Shown: positions 22,557 through 32,031, numbered from the stretch's first letter. The stretch: DNA of 64,000 bases from Ciceribacter ferrooxidans (GCF_004137355.1 NZ_SDVB01000170.1:1-64000); one strand, 5' to 3'. Notes: a model not told the origin generated them from the letters alone. Translations and numbers: made by a program.

Positions 22557-23477
22557 ATGACTGACCGCAGCAAGGCCGCGCAACCGCGAGCGCTCGACTG
22601 GCTTCTCTATTTCCTGGCGCCGGTCTTCTTCTCCAGCAACCTCATCTTCGGCCGCGGCATCACCGGCGAGATCGCCCCCTTCACCACTGCCTTCCTGCGC
22701 TGGATCGGCTCGGCGATCGTCATCTTTCCCTTCGTCTATGCCGAGCGGCGGACCTGCCTTGCCTTCGTGCGGAGCCACACGACGATCTGGCTGGTGCTCG
22801 GCTTTCTCGGCATGGGTATCTGCGGCGGTTTCGTCTACTGGGCGCTGACGCTCACGACCGCCTCCAACGCAACGCTGATCTACACCACCTCGTCGCTGTT
22901 CATCATCCTCTTGCAATGGCTGCTGCAGGGGCGCCGCATCCGTCCGGGCGAACTGCTCGGCATGGCGATCGCCTTTTCCGGCGTCGCCATCATCGTGCTC
23001 AAGGGGGACTGGTCGGCGGCGAAGAGTTTCACCTTCAATATCGGCGACCTCGGCATTCTCGTCGCGGCGATCGCCTTCGCGCTCTACTCGCTCTTGCTGC
23101 GGCACCCGGACGTCGCGGCGATGCCGCCGCTGCCACTCTTCGGCCTTCTGGCGTTTTCCGGCGCCATCGTGCTCCTGCCGCCTGCCCTCTACGAGGTGGC
23201 GACGGGCGGGCTCCTGCCCGACAGTGCGAGCGACTGGACGAAGCTTGCCGGGATCATCGCCTTCGCCTCGCTCGCCGCCTTCTATTGCTTCCAGCATGCG
23301 GTGCGCGTCTTCGGTCCGGCGATGGCCGGCGTCACGCTCTACCTGATGCCGCCGACCTCGATCATCATGGCGGTCATCCTGCTCGGCGAGCGCTTCGAAA
23401 CCTATCACGCGATCGGCATCGTGCTGGTGACGGGCGGACTGATGCTTGCGACGGCACCGGTCAGGCGCCGGCCCTGA
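22557..23477 (+). CDS. DMT/EamA-family exporter
   Basis: A 306-residue membrane protein with about ten helices in two EamA repeats (for example FSSNLIFGRGITGEIAPF near residue 25 and PPTSIIMAVILLGERFETYH near the end). The family exports small metabolites such as amino acids, but this member's substrate is not known. It starts at ATG 22557, with TTCTCCGGAG just before. It is a single gene between the glnA terminator and hspQ. It is distinct in sequence from the two other DMT exporters in this window (17720-18616 and 27582-28562). Confidence 0.85.
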   Translation: MTDRSKAAQPRALDWLLYFLAPVFFSSNLIFGRGITGEIAPFTTAFLRWIGSAIVIFPFVYAERRTCLAFVRSHTTIWLVLGFLGMGICGGFVYWALTLTTASNATLIYTTSSLFIILLQWLLQGRRIRPGELLGMAIAFSGVAIIVLKGDWSAAKSFTFNIGDLGILVAAIAFALYSLLLRHPDVAAMPPLPLFGLLAFSGAIVLLPPALYEVATGGLLPDSASDWTKLAGIIAFASLAAFYCFQHAVRVFGPAMAGVTLYLMPPTSIIMAVILLGERFETYHAIGIVLVTGGLMLATAPVRRRP

Positions 23478-23532
23478 CTAAGCGATGCGCGACACGGTTT
23501 TGTCGCACATTGAACGGTTTTCACCCTAAACC

Positions 23533-23569
23533 CTTGATTATCGATGTCCTCAACCCCAATTTCTTGGGG
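23533..23569 (+). promoter_or_regulatory. Candidate heat-shock (RpoH) promoter or hairpin before hspQ
   Basis: CTTGAT at 23533-23538 and CCCCAAT at 23554-23560, 15 bases apart, resemble the sigma-32 -35 (CTTGAA) and -10 (CCCCAT) elements. The same bases, ccccaa-tttc-ttgggg at 23554-23569, also form a perfect six-base-pair hairpin just before the ribosome-binding site of hspQ. The two readings exclude each other: if this is the -10, the hairpin is not fully transcribed. Confidence 0.45.
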
Positions 23570-23586
23570 GAAAGGATGTTCACGCC

Positions 23587-23916
23587 ATGAAACAGAGCAA
23601 CGCAAAATTTGGCATCGGGGAAGTCGTCCGCCACAAGTTCTTTCCGTTCCGGGGCGTCGTTTTTGATGTGGATCCGGAGTTTGCGAATTCGGAAGAATGG
23701 TGGAACTCGATACCGGCCGAGGTCCGGCCGAACAGGGACCAGCCCTTCTATCACCTGCTCGCGGAGAACGAGGAGACGGAATACGTCGCCTATGTTTCGG
23801 AGCAGAACCTGGAACACGACGACAGCGACATTCCGCTGCGCAATCCACAAGTGAACCAGATCTTCGTGATGGAGCAGGCGGGCCGTTACAAGCCGCGGGT
23901 CAACTTCGCCCACTAG
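23587..23916 (+). CDS. hspQ: Heat shock protein HspQ
   Basis: A 109-residue protein of the HspQ/YccV family, small heat-shock-induced proteins that in E. coli bind hemimethylated DNA and act as a Lon specificity factor. The family core is clear: AKFGIGEVVRHKFFPFRGVV at 6-25, PEFANSEEWWNSIP, DQPFYHLLAENEE and YVAYVSEQNLEHDDS. AAAGGA precedes the ATG by about ten bases. A heat-shock-promoter-like sequence lies upstream and a bidirectional terminator follows. It is a single-gene unit, convergent with the IalB-like gene. Confidence 0.92.
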   Translation: MKQSNAKFGIGEVVRHKFFPFRGVVFDVDPEFANSEEWWNSIPAEVRPNRDQPFYHLLAENEETEYVAYVSEQNLEHDDSDIPLRNPQVNQIFVMEQAGRYKPRVNFAH

Positions 23917-23948
23917 ATCATCGTCAGCCGCACGGCGATACGAACGAA

Positions 23949-23974
23949 AAAAGGCCCGGGAGACCGGGCCTTTT
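23949..23974. terminator. Bidirectional terminator between hspQ and the IalB-like gene
   Basis: An 11-base-pair stem, aaaaggcccgg / ccgggcctttt, with a GAGA loop. It has an A run on one side and a T run on the other, so it can terminate transcription from both directions. It lies 32 bases after the hspQ stop and 21 bases after the stop of the convergent gene. Confidence 0.92.
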
Positions 23975-23995
23975 CCTTTGATACTCTTTCGGCAA

Positions 23996-24637
23996 TCAGT
24001 TGCCGGTCTTCGCCTTGTCCTGGGCGGCCTCGAGTGCCTTGCGGCTCTCGTCGGTCTTCTTCTGCATGACTTCCTGCAGGAGGCGCTGGCGCTCCTCGGC
24101 CTGCGACTGCGACATCGCCTCGCCGTCATAGGCGCCGGTGAAGCCTTCGAGCGTAATCTTGATCGGGTTCGGCGCGCGGCGGAAGTTGATCGAGGTGAAG
24201 ACCACCTCGTTGCCCTTCTTGAGGCTCGCGATGACCGCGTCGGTCAGCGGCATCTCGGCCGTGCAGCGGTCAGGCAGGCAGACGGCGTAGTCGAGCTTCT
24301 GGCCCTTGCCGCCGTCGATCTGCATCATGATGCCCGGCGGGATGAGACGGGCGGTCGGAACGGTGACCTGCAGGATCTTGCGGTTGATCTTGCCTTCGAC
24401 GCTGATGAGGCCGACGGCCGTCAGGAGCTGACCGTTCTGGGCGAGCTGCTGATTCTGCACCACGCAGACATCGTTGTCCTCCTGCTTCTGGCAGGTCTTG
24501 AACCACTTCGGCGGAGCGGCATTCGCGGCGGCGCCGGCATCCTGTGCGGCAGAAACCGCAGGAACGGCGGCCGTGCCGACGGTGAGGACAAGCGCGGAAA
24601 GAACAGCCCGCGTGGCTTTGTTTGCTTTAAGCATCAT
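23996..24637 (-). CDS. Invasion-associated locus B (IalB) family secreted protein
   Basis: A 213-residue exported protein. I start at ATG 24635-24637 (MMLKANKATRAVL), 11 bases after GGAG. A signal peptide is visible (hydrophobic ALVLTVGTAAVPA, likely cleavage after VSA near residue 30). The mature part has the IalB pattern: WFKTC near 45, DVCVVQ near 56 and AVCLPDRCTAEM near 120, four cysteines that probably form two disulfides. The C-terminal 35 residues are a charged, coiled-coil-like tail (SQAEERQRLLQEVMQKK). IalB is an invasion factor in Bartonella; homologues are common in free-living rhizobia, where the role is unknown. Confidence 0.82.
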   Translation of the reverse strand: MMLKANKATRAVLSALVLTVGTAAVPAVSAAQDAGAAANAAPPKWFKTCQKQEDNDVCVVQNQQLAQNGQLLTAVGLISVEGKINRKILQVTVPTARLIPPGIMMQIDGGKGQKLDYAVCLPDRCTAEMPLTDAVIASLKKGNEVVFTSINFRRAPNPIKITLEGFTGAYDGEAMSQSQAEERQRLLQEVMQKKTDESRKALEAAQDKAKTGN

Positions 24638-24906
24638 ACGAATTCCGTCTCCTGAAAACCAATCCCGAACCGCACTCACGGTACGGCACCGCTCGGTCGT
24701 GCTGCCAGTCACCTGTCGTTCAAATGAGGCAAATACATGACCTTGGCTACCCGGTCACACCTGTTACATCGGGCAACGGCGAATATCCAGCCCTTCTTTG
24801 GGCCTTCCTTGCGCCGCGGGGCGAAATTGGCCGCCTGATGTGTTGGTTTTATGGTCTTCGTGGTAGCCTCCGCCCGCGAATCCGACATTAGCCGAAAGGA
24901 ATCGAC

Positions 24907-26712
24907 GTGCGCCGCCTTCTTCTTCCCATCCTCTTCCTGGGCTTTTCCGGACTGGCTCAGGCCGAGCCCGTCCACGGCATCGCCATGCATGGCCAGGTGG
25001 CGCTGCCTGCGGACTATACACACTTCCCCTACGTGAACCCGCAAGTGAAGAAGGGCGGCAAGATCTCCTACGGCGTCGTCGGCACCTTCGACAGCCTCAA
25101 TCCCTTCGTCATCAAGGGCATGCGCACGACAGCGCGCGGCGTGTGGGATCCGGAATACGGCAATCTTTTCTACGAGGCGCTTATGCAGCGCTCGAGCGAC
25201 GAGCCGTTCTCGCTCTACGGCCTGCTGGCGGAAAGCGTGGAATGGGACGAGGAGCGCAGCTTCATCCAGTTCAATCTCAATCCGAAGGCGCACTGGCACG
25301 ACGGCAAGCCGGTGACGGCGGAAGACGTTATCTTCTCCTTCAAGCTCCTCGCCGAAAAGGGACGCCCGCCCTACAACAAGCGCCTCGACGTCGTCTCCAA
25401 GATGGAACAGGTGGGCGAGCGCAGCGTGCGCTTCACCTTCAACGAGAAGGCCAACCGCGAGACACCGCTGATCCTCGCACTGTCGATGCCGATCCTGCCG
25501 AAGCACGCGGTCGATCCGGCGACGTTCGAACAGACCTCGCTTGCGATCCCGGTCGCCTCCGGCCCCTACAAGATCAAGTCGATCCAACCCGGCGAAAGGA
25601 TCGTCTGGCAGCGCGACCCGGACTACTGGGGCAAGGATATCCCCTCCAAGGTCGGCTTCGACAACTACGACGAAATCTCCGTCACCTACTTCCTGCAGGA
25701 TTCGACGCTTTTCGAAGCCTTCAAGAAGGGCGATGTCGACGTTTATCCCGACGGTGACGCGAATCACTGGGACCGTGCCTATGATTTCCCCGCCGTGCAG
25801 AAGGGTGACGTCGTCAAGGAAGTGTTCAAGCCGGGCCTTCCCTCGGGCATGCTCGGTTTCGTCTTCAACACCCGCCGGCCGATCTTCGCCGACGTGCGGG
25901 TGCGCGAGGCGCTGTCGCTCGCCTTCGATTTCGAATGGATGAACAAGACACTCTACGACAACGCATTCCAGCGCACGCAGAGCTTCTGGCAGAATTCCAA
26001 GCTCGGCGCCTACGGCAACGCCGCCGACGCGCGCGAACTGGCACTGCTCGGCCCGGCGAAGGACAAGATCGGTGCGGAAATCCTCGCCGGCACCTACACC
26101 ATGCCGGTGACGGATGCCTCCGGCAGCGACCGCAAGGTGCTGCGCGAGGCCGTCGGCCTGCTCAAGGAGGCCGGCTACACGATCCAGGGCGGCAAGATGG
26201 TCGATGCCGCCGGCAAGCCGCTCGCCTTCGAGGTGATGACCCAGAACGCCGGCCAGGAGAAGATGGCAGTCGCTTATCAGCGGGCGCTGAAGATGATCGG
26301 CGTCGACATGGCGATCCGCACGGTCGACGATGCGCAGTACCAAGCCCGCTCGAACAGCTTCGACTACGACATGATCATCAAGGCCTACACCTCGTCGCTG
26401 TCGCCGGGTGCAGAGCAGGTCAACCGCTGGGGATCGGCATCGAAGGACGCGCAGGGCAGCTTCAACTATGCGGGTGTGGCCGATCCGGATATCGACCGGA
26501 TGATCGACGCGCTGATGAATGCGCGCACCCAGGAGGATTTCCAGGCCGCCGTGCGCGCCTATGACCGCCTGCTGGTCGACGGCCACTATGTCGTGCCGCT
26601 CTATCACCTCGGCGAACAGTGGGTGGCACACTGGACACGTATCGCCCGCCCTGAGCAGGTGCCGCTCTACGGCTATCAGCTGCCGACCTGGTGGGATGCG
26701 CGGGCGCAGTGA
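24907..26712 (+). CDS. Extracellular solute-binding protein, family 5 (YejA-like)
   Basis: A 601-residue periplasmic binding protein of the oligopeptide/dipeptide class. The GTG start at 24907 is preceded by AAAGGAA. A signal peptide spans residues 1-19 (MRRLLLPILFLGFSGLAQA). The mature N terminus, HFPYVNPQVKKGGKISYGVV followed by GTFDSLNPF, matches the YejA subgroup, which binds peptides such as microcin C. The family-5 motif GKPVTAEDVIFSFKLL lies near residue 138. No permease or ATPase genes adjoin it, so it probably serves a transporter encoded elsewhere. It is convergent with nothing and followed by a DsbA-type gene. Confidence 0.88.
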   Translation: MRRLLLPILFLGFSGLAQAEPVHGIAMHGQVALPADYTHFPYVNPQVKKGGKISYGVVGTFDSLNPFVIKGMRTTARGVWDPEYGNLFYEALMQRSSDEPFSLYGLLAESVEWDEERSFIQFNLNPKAHWHDGKPVTAEDVIFSFKLLAEKGRPPYNKRLDVVSKMEQVGERSVRFTFNEKANRETPLILALSMPILPKHAVDPATFEQTSLAIPVASGPYKIKSIQPGERIVWQRDPDYWGKDIPSKVGFDNYDEISVTYFLQDSTLFEAFKKGDVDVYPDGDANHWDRAYDFPAVQKGDVVKEVFKPGLPSGMLGFVFNTRRPIFADVRVREALSLAFDFEWMNKTLYDNAFQRTQSFWQNSKLGAYGNAADARELALLGPAKDKIGAEILAGTYTMPVTDASGSDRKVLREAVGLLKEAGYTIQGGKMVDAAGKPLAFEVMTQNAGQEKMAVAYQRALKMIGVDMAIRTVDDAQYQARSNSFDYDMIIKAYTSSLSPGAEQVNRWGSASKDAQGSFNYAGVADPDIDRMIDALMNARTQEDFQAAVRAYDRLLVDGHYVVPLYHLGEQWVAHWTRIARPEQVPLYGYQLPTWWDARAQ

Positions 26713-26851
26713 CGGACGTCCGCCTCTGCTTCTTGTCCGGTGGTGTTTCAGGGGTGGTTCCCGAAAGGTAACGCCTTGAAGCGCCGGGCCATTGGCCCTA
26801 AGTGGCGGAAACAGAAGTTTTTCGCCGCCTAAGTCCATGAAAGGAAGCCCC

Positions 26852-27523
26852 ATGCAGCGCATCACCATCGACATCGTCTCCGACGTCGTCTGCCCCTGGT
26901 GCTTCCTCGGAAAGGCGCGTCTCGACCTCGCGATCGCCGAGGTGCAGGACGAGGTCTCCGTCGACGTGAACTGGCGTCCCTACCGTCTCAACCCCGACTA
27001 TCCGCCGGAAGGTGTCGACCAGCAGGTGGAACTTGCCCGCAAGCTCGGCGGCAAGGAGAACATGGATCGCGCCCACGAGCAGTTGAAGGCGCTCGGACGC
27101 GAGGTCGGAATCGCCTTCGACTTCGATGCGATCAGGATCGGCCCGAACACGCTCGACGCCCACCGGCTGATTCACTGGGCCGGAACCGAGGACCGCGAGG
27201 CGCAACAGCGCGTCGTTTCCGCGCTGTTCAAGGCCAATTTCGAGGAAGGCCGCAATGTCGGCGACAAGGCCGTCCTGCTCGACATCGCCGAGAAGGCGGG
27301 TCTCGACCGCGCGGTGATTTCGACCCTCCTCGAGGGAGATGCCGACAAGGCGCATGTGCTTTCCGAAATCGATGCCGCGCAGAAGATGGGGGTGAACGGC
27401 GTGCCTTTCTTCATCTTCGACCAGAAATATGCCGTCAGCGGCGCGCAGACGCCGGAGGTGCTCACCAATGCGCTCCGCGACATCGCGCGCCTCAAGGCGG
27501 AAGATCAGCGAAAACTGAATTGA
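26852..27523 (+). CDS. DsbA-family oxidoreductase (FrnE-like)
   Basis: A 223-residue thioredoxin-fold protein of the DsbA/FrnE type. I start at ATG 26852 (MQRITIDIVSDVVCPW), six bases after AAGGAAG; the ATG 15 bases earlier has no such site. The active site CPWC is at residues 14-17. The helical insertion and the cis-Pro loop VNGVPFFIFDQKYAVSGAQ near the C terminus are typical. There is no signal peptide, so it is cytoplasmic, unlike classical DsbA. Family members act as 2-hydroxychromene-2-carboxylate isomerase-like or polyketide-related enzymes; the substrate here is unknown. Confidence 0.87.
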   Translation: MQRITIDIVSDVVCPWCFLGKARLDLAIAEVQDEVSVDVNWRPYRLNPDYPPEGVDQQVELARKLGGKENMDRAHEQLKALGREVGIAFDFDAIRIGPNTLDAHRLIHWAGTEDREAQQRVVSALFKANFEEGRNVGDKAVLLDIAEKAGLDRAVISTLLEGDADKAHVLSEIDAAQKMGVNGVPFFIFDQKYAVSGAQTPEVLTNALRDIARLKAEDQRKLN

Positions 27524-27581
27524 CGCCTGTCAGGAAGGGACCTATCCAGACGGCATCGCCCCTCGCCCCGGAATATCCCTC

Positions 27582-28562
27582 TTGTCCCAAGACACCACGC
27601 TCAAAGGCGTCCTGATCGCCTTCGTCTGCTTTGTCGCCTATGCCATCAGCGACGCTTCGGTGAAGCTTATCGACGGCCGCGTGCCGCCACTCGAAGCGGC
27701 CTTCTTCGGCTCCTGCTTCGGCCTCCTCGCGGTCCCCTTCCTGCTGAAGCGGGGCGACCGCTTGTCCGATCTCGTGCGCACGACCAACCGGCCGCTCTGG
27801 CTCCTGCGATTCGTCTGTTCGGCGATCGGCACCGTCGGCAGCATCATCGCCTTCACTGAGCTCAGCATGGCGGAGGCGTTCAGCCTGATCTTCCTGCTGC
27901 CCTCCTTTGCAACCATCCTCTCGGTGATCTTCCTCAAGGAGAAAGTGGGGCCGCGGCGCTGGTCGGCCGTCGTCATCGGTTTCGTCGGCGTACTGATCGT
28001 TTTGCGTCCGGGTTTCCGGGAACTGTCGTTCGGACACCTGACGGCGCTCGTTTCCGGCTTCACCGGCGCCGTCTCCATCGTCATCTACCGGGCGGTCGGC
28101 CCGGCCGAAAAGAGCGTGTCGCTCTATGGCGCGGGTTTTCTCGGCAGCCTCCTGATTTCCGGGGCGCTGATGGCGCCCGGTTTCGTCTGGCCGACGGTCC
28201 ACGATTTTTCGCTTCTGGCGTCCTTCGGCATCCTCGCGACCGTCGGCAACGTCCTGCTGATGGTCGCCTCCTTCTATGCCTCGGCGGCGGTCGTCGGGCC
28301 GATCCAGTACAGCCAGATGATCTGGGCGGTGCTCTTCGGCTACGTGCTTTTCGGCGACCGCCTGGACACGCCGATGTTCGCCGGCATCGTGCTGATCGTC
28401 GGCTCTGGCCTCCTCACCGTCATCCGCGAACGAACGCGTGGTGTGCCCCTGCCGCCTTCGCTCGCCGCAGCGCCACAGGCGGCCCTTCCGGCGGAGCCGG
28501 AGGCCTCGGCATATGCCGAGGCTATCAGGGTTGACGCGCCAGTTCCGCGAACTGAGTCATGA
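27582..28562 (+). CDS. DMT/EamA-family exporter
   Basis: A 326-residue membrane protein with about ten helices, starting at a TTG at 27582 (MSQDTTLKGVLIAFVCF). The EamA repeats are seen at SDASVKLIDGRVPPLEAAFF and, in the second half, VVGPIQYSQMIWAVLFGYVLFGD. A hydrophilic Ala/Pro/Glu-rich tail of about 45 residues follows the last helix. Its final 38 bases overlap the 3' end of mfd on the opposite strand. Substrate unknown. It lies 58 bases after the FrnE-like gene and may be cotranscribed with it. Confidence 0.84.
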   Translation: MSQDTTLKGVLIAFVCFVAYAISDASVKLIDGRVPPLEAAFFGSCFGLLAVPFLLKRGDRLSDLVRTTNRPLWLLRFVCSAIGTVGSIIAFTELSMAEAFSLIFLLPSFATILSVIFLKEKVGPRRWSAVVIGFVGVLIVLRPGFRELSFGHLTALVSGFTGAVSIVIYRAVGPAEKSVSLYGAGFLGSLLISGALMAPGFVWPTVHDFSLLASFGILATVGNVLLMVASFYASAAVVGPIQYSQMIWAVLFGYVLFGDRLDTPMFAGIVLIVGSGLLTVIRERTRGVPLPPSLAAAPQAALPAEPEASAYAEAIRVDAPVPRTES

Positions 28563-31500
28563 CCATCGCCGCGCCGGCGAGCCGCTTTTCGGGCGTCGGC
28601 AGGTCGCGGGTCAAAAAGACGCTCTGGTCCGGGCGGATCTTCGCCATCGTGCCCTGTTTGGCGATATAGCCGACGAGGGCGGCCGGGTTCGGGAATTCCT
28701 TGTTGCGGAACTGCACGACCACGCCCTTCGGTCCCGCCTCGAGCTTTTCGACGTTGGCCTTGCGGCAGAGCGCCTTGATGTAGACGACCTTCAACAGGCT
28801 CTGGACTTCCGCCGGCATCGGGCCGAAGCGGTCGATCATTTCCGCGCCGAAGGCATCGATCTCTCCGAGTTCTGTCAGCTCGCCGAGGCGGCGATAAAGG
28901 CCGAGGCGCAGGTGCAGGTCCGGCACGTAGTCGTCGGGGATCATGACGGAGGTGCCGACGGAAATCTGCGGCGACCAGCCGGTATCCTCGACGACATCGA
29001 CGCCCTTCACCTCGGCGACCGCCTCTTCCAGCATGTGCTGATAGAGTTCGAAGCCGACCTCCTTGATGTGGCCGGACTGCTCCTCGCCGAGCAGGTTACC
29101 GGCACCGCGGATGTCGAGGTCGTGGCTCGCGAGCTGGAAGCCGGCGCCGAGCGTATCGAGCGACTGCAGGACTTTGAGGCGACGCTCGGCCGACGAGGTC
29201 AGCACCTTGTTGACCGGCAGCGTCAAGAGCGCGAAGGCGCGGACCTTGGAACGCCCGACGCGGCCGCGCAATTGATAGAGCTGGGCGAGGCCGAACATGT
29301 CGGCCCGGTGGACGACCAGCGTGTTGGCGGTCGGCACGTCGAGGCCCGATTCGACAATGGTGGTCGAGAGGAGCACGTCGTAGCGGCCGTCGTAGAAGGC
29401 ATTCATGATGTCTTCGAGCTCGCCGGCGGCCATCTGGCCGTGGGCGACGGCGACCTTCAGTTCCGGCACGTCCGATTGCAGGAAGGCCTGCACGTCGGCG
29501 AGATCGGAGAGCCGCGGGCAGACATAGAAGCTCTGACCACCGCGATAGTGTTCGCGCATCAGCGTCTCGCGGATCACCAGCGGGTCGAACGGCGAGATGA
29601 AGGTGCGAACCGCCATGCGGTCGACCGGCGGCGTGGTGATGAGCGAGAGTTCGCGGACGCCGGTCATCGCTAGCTGCAGCGTGCGCGGGATCGGCGTCGC
29701 CGACAGCGTCAGCACGTGGACGTCCGACTTCAGCTCCTTCAGCCGTTCCTTGTGCTTGACGCCGAAGTGCTGCTCCTCGTCGATGATGAGGAGGCCGAGA
29801 TTGGCGAACTTGATGCCGGAGCCGAGAAGCGCATGGGTGCCGACGACGATGTCGGTCTTGCCGTCCGCCACTTCCTTCTTGACCAGATTGAGCTCCTTGG
29901 CGCCGACGAGGCGCGACGCCTGCTGTACGCGGATCGGCAGCCCGCGGAAACGCTCGGAAAAGGTCTTGAAATGCTGGCGGGCGAGAAGCGTGGTCGGCAC
30001 GACGACCGCCACCTGCACGCCGTTCATCGCAGCGGTGAAGGCGGCTCTGAGCGCCACTTCCGTCTTGCCGAAGCCGACGTCGCCGCAGACGAGGCGATCC
30101 ATCGGACGGCCGGCGCCGAGATCGCCGCGCACCGCCTCGATGGCGTTCATCTGGTCCTCGGTCTCGTCATAGGGGAAGCGGGCGGCGAATTCGTCGTAGA
30201 GGCCTTCCTGGGTGGTGAGCACCGGCGCGGACCGCGTCAGCCGTTCCGCGGCGATGCGGATCAGGCCGTCGGCCATGTCGAGCAGGCGGCGCTTGAGCTT
30301 CGCCTTGCGCATCTGCCAGGCGCCGCCGCCGAGGCGGTCGAGCTGGGCATCGCTCCCCTCCGAGCCGTAGCGCGACAGGAGATCGATGTTCTCGACGGGC
30401 AGGAAGAGCTTTGCGTCGTCGGCGTAGAGCAGTTCGAGGCAGGCATGCGGCGCGCCGGCCGCCTCGATGGTGCGCAGGCCGACAAAGCGGCCGATGCCGT
30501 GTTCGGCGTGGACGACGATCGATCCTTCGTCCAGACCCGCAACCTCGGAGATGAAATCGGCGGCACGCTTGCGGCGCTTGGAGCGGCGCACCATGCGGTC
30601 GCCGAGAATATCCTGTTCACCGACGATGACGAGATCGCCCGCTTCGAACCCGCCTTCGAGGCTGAGGACAGCGGCACCGCCCTCGCCCTTCTTCAGCGTG
30701 TCGATGTCCTTCAGCGACTTAACCGGAACCAGCTTTTCGAGCCCGTGCTCGGCAAGCACCTGGCAGAGGCGGTCGAGCGAGCCGTCCGACCAGCCGGCGA
30801 CGAGCACCTTGGCGCCCGAGGCGCGCTTGTCGGCAATGTAGCGGACGGCCTGGTCGAAGACGTTGACGCGATTGCCCTCGGCAGCGTCGACGGCCGTCTT
30901 CGCCCAGCGCGGGCTCGGGCGGGCGGCGATCTCCACCACCTTCCGCGTTTCACCCTCATGTTCGGCGAAGGGCGAGATGCGGACCGGCGCCACAGCATCG
31001 AGCGCATTGGCGAACTGTTTGGCACTGAGGTAGAGGCGCTCGGGCGGCACGGGCTTGTAAGGGGTGCCCTGCGAAAGGTGGCTCTTGCCGGTCTCGCCGC
31101 TGTGGTGGCGCGCCTCGTAATAGTCGCGGATCTGCTTTGCGCGTTCCTCGGCGGCCTCGCGGACCGTGTGGTCGGTGACGATGAGGAAGCCTTCGAGATA
31201 GTCGAAGACCGTTTCCAGATGGTCGTGGAAGAGCGGCAGCCAGTGTTCGAGACCGGCATAGCGGCGCCCTTCCGAGACGGCGGCATAGAGCGCGTCGTCG
31301 CGGGTGGCTGCGCCGAAGAGCGAGAGATAGTTCTTGCGGAAGCGGGCGATGCTTTCCGGCGTCAGCGTCACTTCGCTCATCGGATTGAGATCGAGGGAGC
31401 GGGCCTGCCCCGTCGTGCGCTGGCTCGCCGGATCGAAATAGCGGATCGATTCCAGCGTGTCGCCGAAGAAATCGAGACGCACCGGCTCTTCCGCACCGGG

Positions 31501-32031
31501 CACGAAAACGTCGAGAATGCCGCCGCGGACGGCGAATTCGCCGACCTCGCGGACCGTCGCGACCCGTTCGAAACCGTTGCGTTCGAGCCGCGAGGCGACG
31601 TCGTCCATGCGGATCTGGTTGCCCGGACGGGCAGAGAAGGCAAGGCTCTCGATGACGTCGGCCGGGGCGACCCGCTGCAGCATCGCATTGACCGTCACGA
31701 GGACGACGCCCGGATGCGGCTTGCGGCGATGGGCGATCAGGCCGCCGAGCGCGGTCAGGCGGCGGGCGGAAACGTCAGCGCTTGGAGAGACGCGGTCATA
31801 GGGAAGGCAGTCCCAGGCCGGCAGGGTCAGCACCGGGATTTCCGGCGCGGCGAAAGAAAGGACCTGCTCGATGTCGGCGAGCTTCTGGCCGTCGGAGAGC
31901 ACGTAGGCGACGGGCCGGCCCTGACGCGCGAGCTCCGCGATCAGGAAGGCATCCATGCCGTCCGGCACGCTCGAAAGTGTCAGCGCGGTTTCGGCCTGCG
32001 CGATCGTCCTGGCGTCGAAGAGGGAGATCAT
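28525..32031 (-). CDS. mfd: Transcription-repair coupling factor
   Basis: Mfd pushes stalled RNA polymerase off lesions and recruits UvrA. The protein is 1168 residues. I start at ATG 32029-32031 (MISLFDARTIAQAE), which overlaps the sdhE stop in ATGA. Regions seen in order are a UvrB-like N-terminal domain, the RNA-polymerase interaction domain with DYVVHAEHGIGRFVGL-like HAEHGIGRFVGL, and a RecG-like helicase motor. The motor has Walker A CGDVGFGKTEVALR, DEEQHFGVKHKE (Walker B) and SATPIPRTLQLA. The C-terminal regulatory domain follows. It is translated in tandem with sdhE and convergent with, and overlapping by 38 bases, the exporter gene. Confidence 0.97.
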   Translation of the reverse strand: MISLFDARTIAQAETALTLSSVPDGMDAFLIAELARQGRPVAYVLSDGQKLADIEQVLSFAAPEIPVLTLPAWDCLPYDRVSPSADVSARRLTALGGLIAHRRKPHPGVVLVTVNAMLQRVAPADVIESLAFSARPGNQIRMDDVASRLERNGFERVATVREVGEFAVRGGILDVFVPGAEEPVRLDFFGDTLESIRYFDPASQRTTGQARSLDLNPMSEVTLTPESIARFRKNYLSLFGAATRDDALYAAVSEGRRYAGLEHWLPLFHDHLETVFDYLEGFLIVTDHTVREAAEERAKQIRDYYEARHHSGETGKSHLSQGTPYKPVPPERLYLSAKQFANALDAVAPVRISPFAEHEGETRKVVEIAARPSPRWAKTAVDAAEGNRVNVFDQAVRYIADKRASGAKVLVAGWSDGSLDRLCQVLAEHGLEKLVPVKSLKDIDTLKKGEGGAAVLSLEGGFEAGDLVIVGEQDILGDRMVRRSKRRKRAADFISEVAGLDEGSIVVHAEHGIGRFVGLRTIEAAGAPHACLELLYADDAKLFLPVENIDLLSRYGSEGSDAQLDRLGGGAWQMRKAKLKRRLLDMADGLIRIAAERLTRSAPVLTTQEGLYDEFAARFPYDETEDQMNAIEAVRGDLGAGRPMDRLVCGDVGFGKTEVALRAAFTAAMNGVQVAVVVPTTLLARQHFKTFSERFRGLPIRVQQASRLVGAKELNLVKKEVADGKTDIVVGTHALLGSGIKFANLGLLIIDEEQHFGVKHKERLKELKSDVHVLTLSATPIPRTLQLAMTGVRELSLITTPPVDRMAVRTFISPFDPLVIRETLMREHYRGGQSFYVCPRLSDLADVQAFLQSDVPELKVAVAHGQMAAGELEDIMNAFYDGRYDVLLSTTIVESGLDVPTANTLVVHRADMFGLAQLYQLRGRVGRSKVRAFALLTLPVNKVLTSSAERRLKVLQSLDTLGAGFQLASHDLDIRGAGNLLGEEQSGHIKEVGFELYQHMLEEAVAEVKGVDVVEDTGWSPQISVGTSVMIPDDYVPDLHLRLGLYRRLGELTELGEIDAFGAEMIDRFGPMPAEVQSLLKVVYIKALCRKANVEKLEAGPKGVVVQFRNKEFPNPAALVGYIAKQGTMAKIRPDQSVFLTRDLPTPEKRLAGAAMVMTQFAELARQP

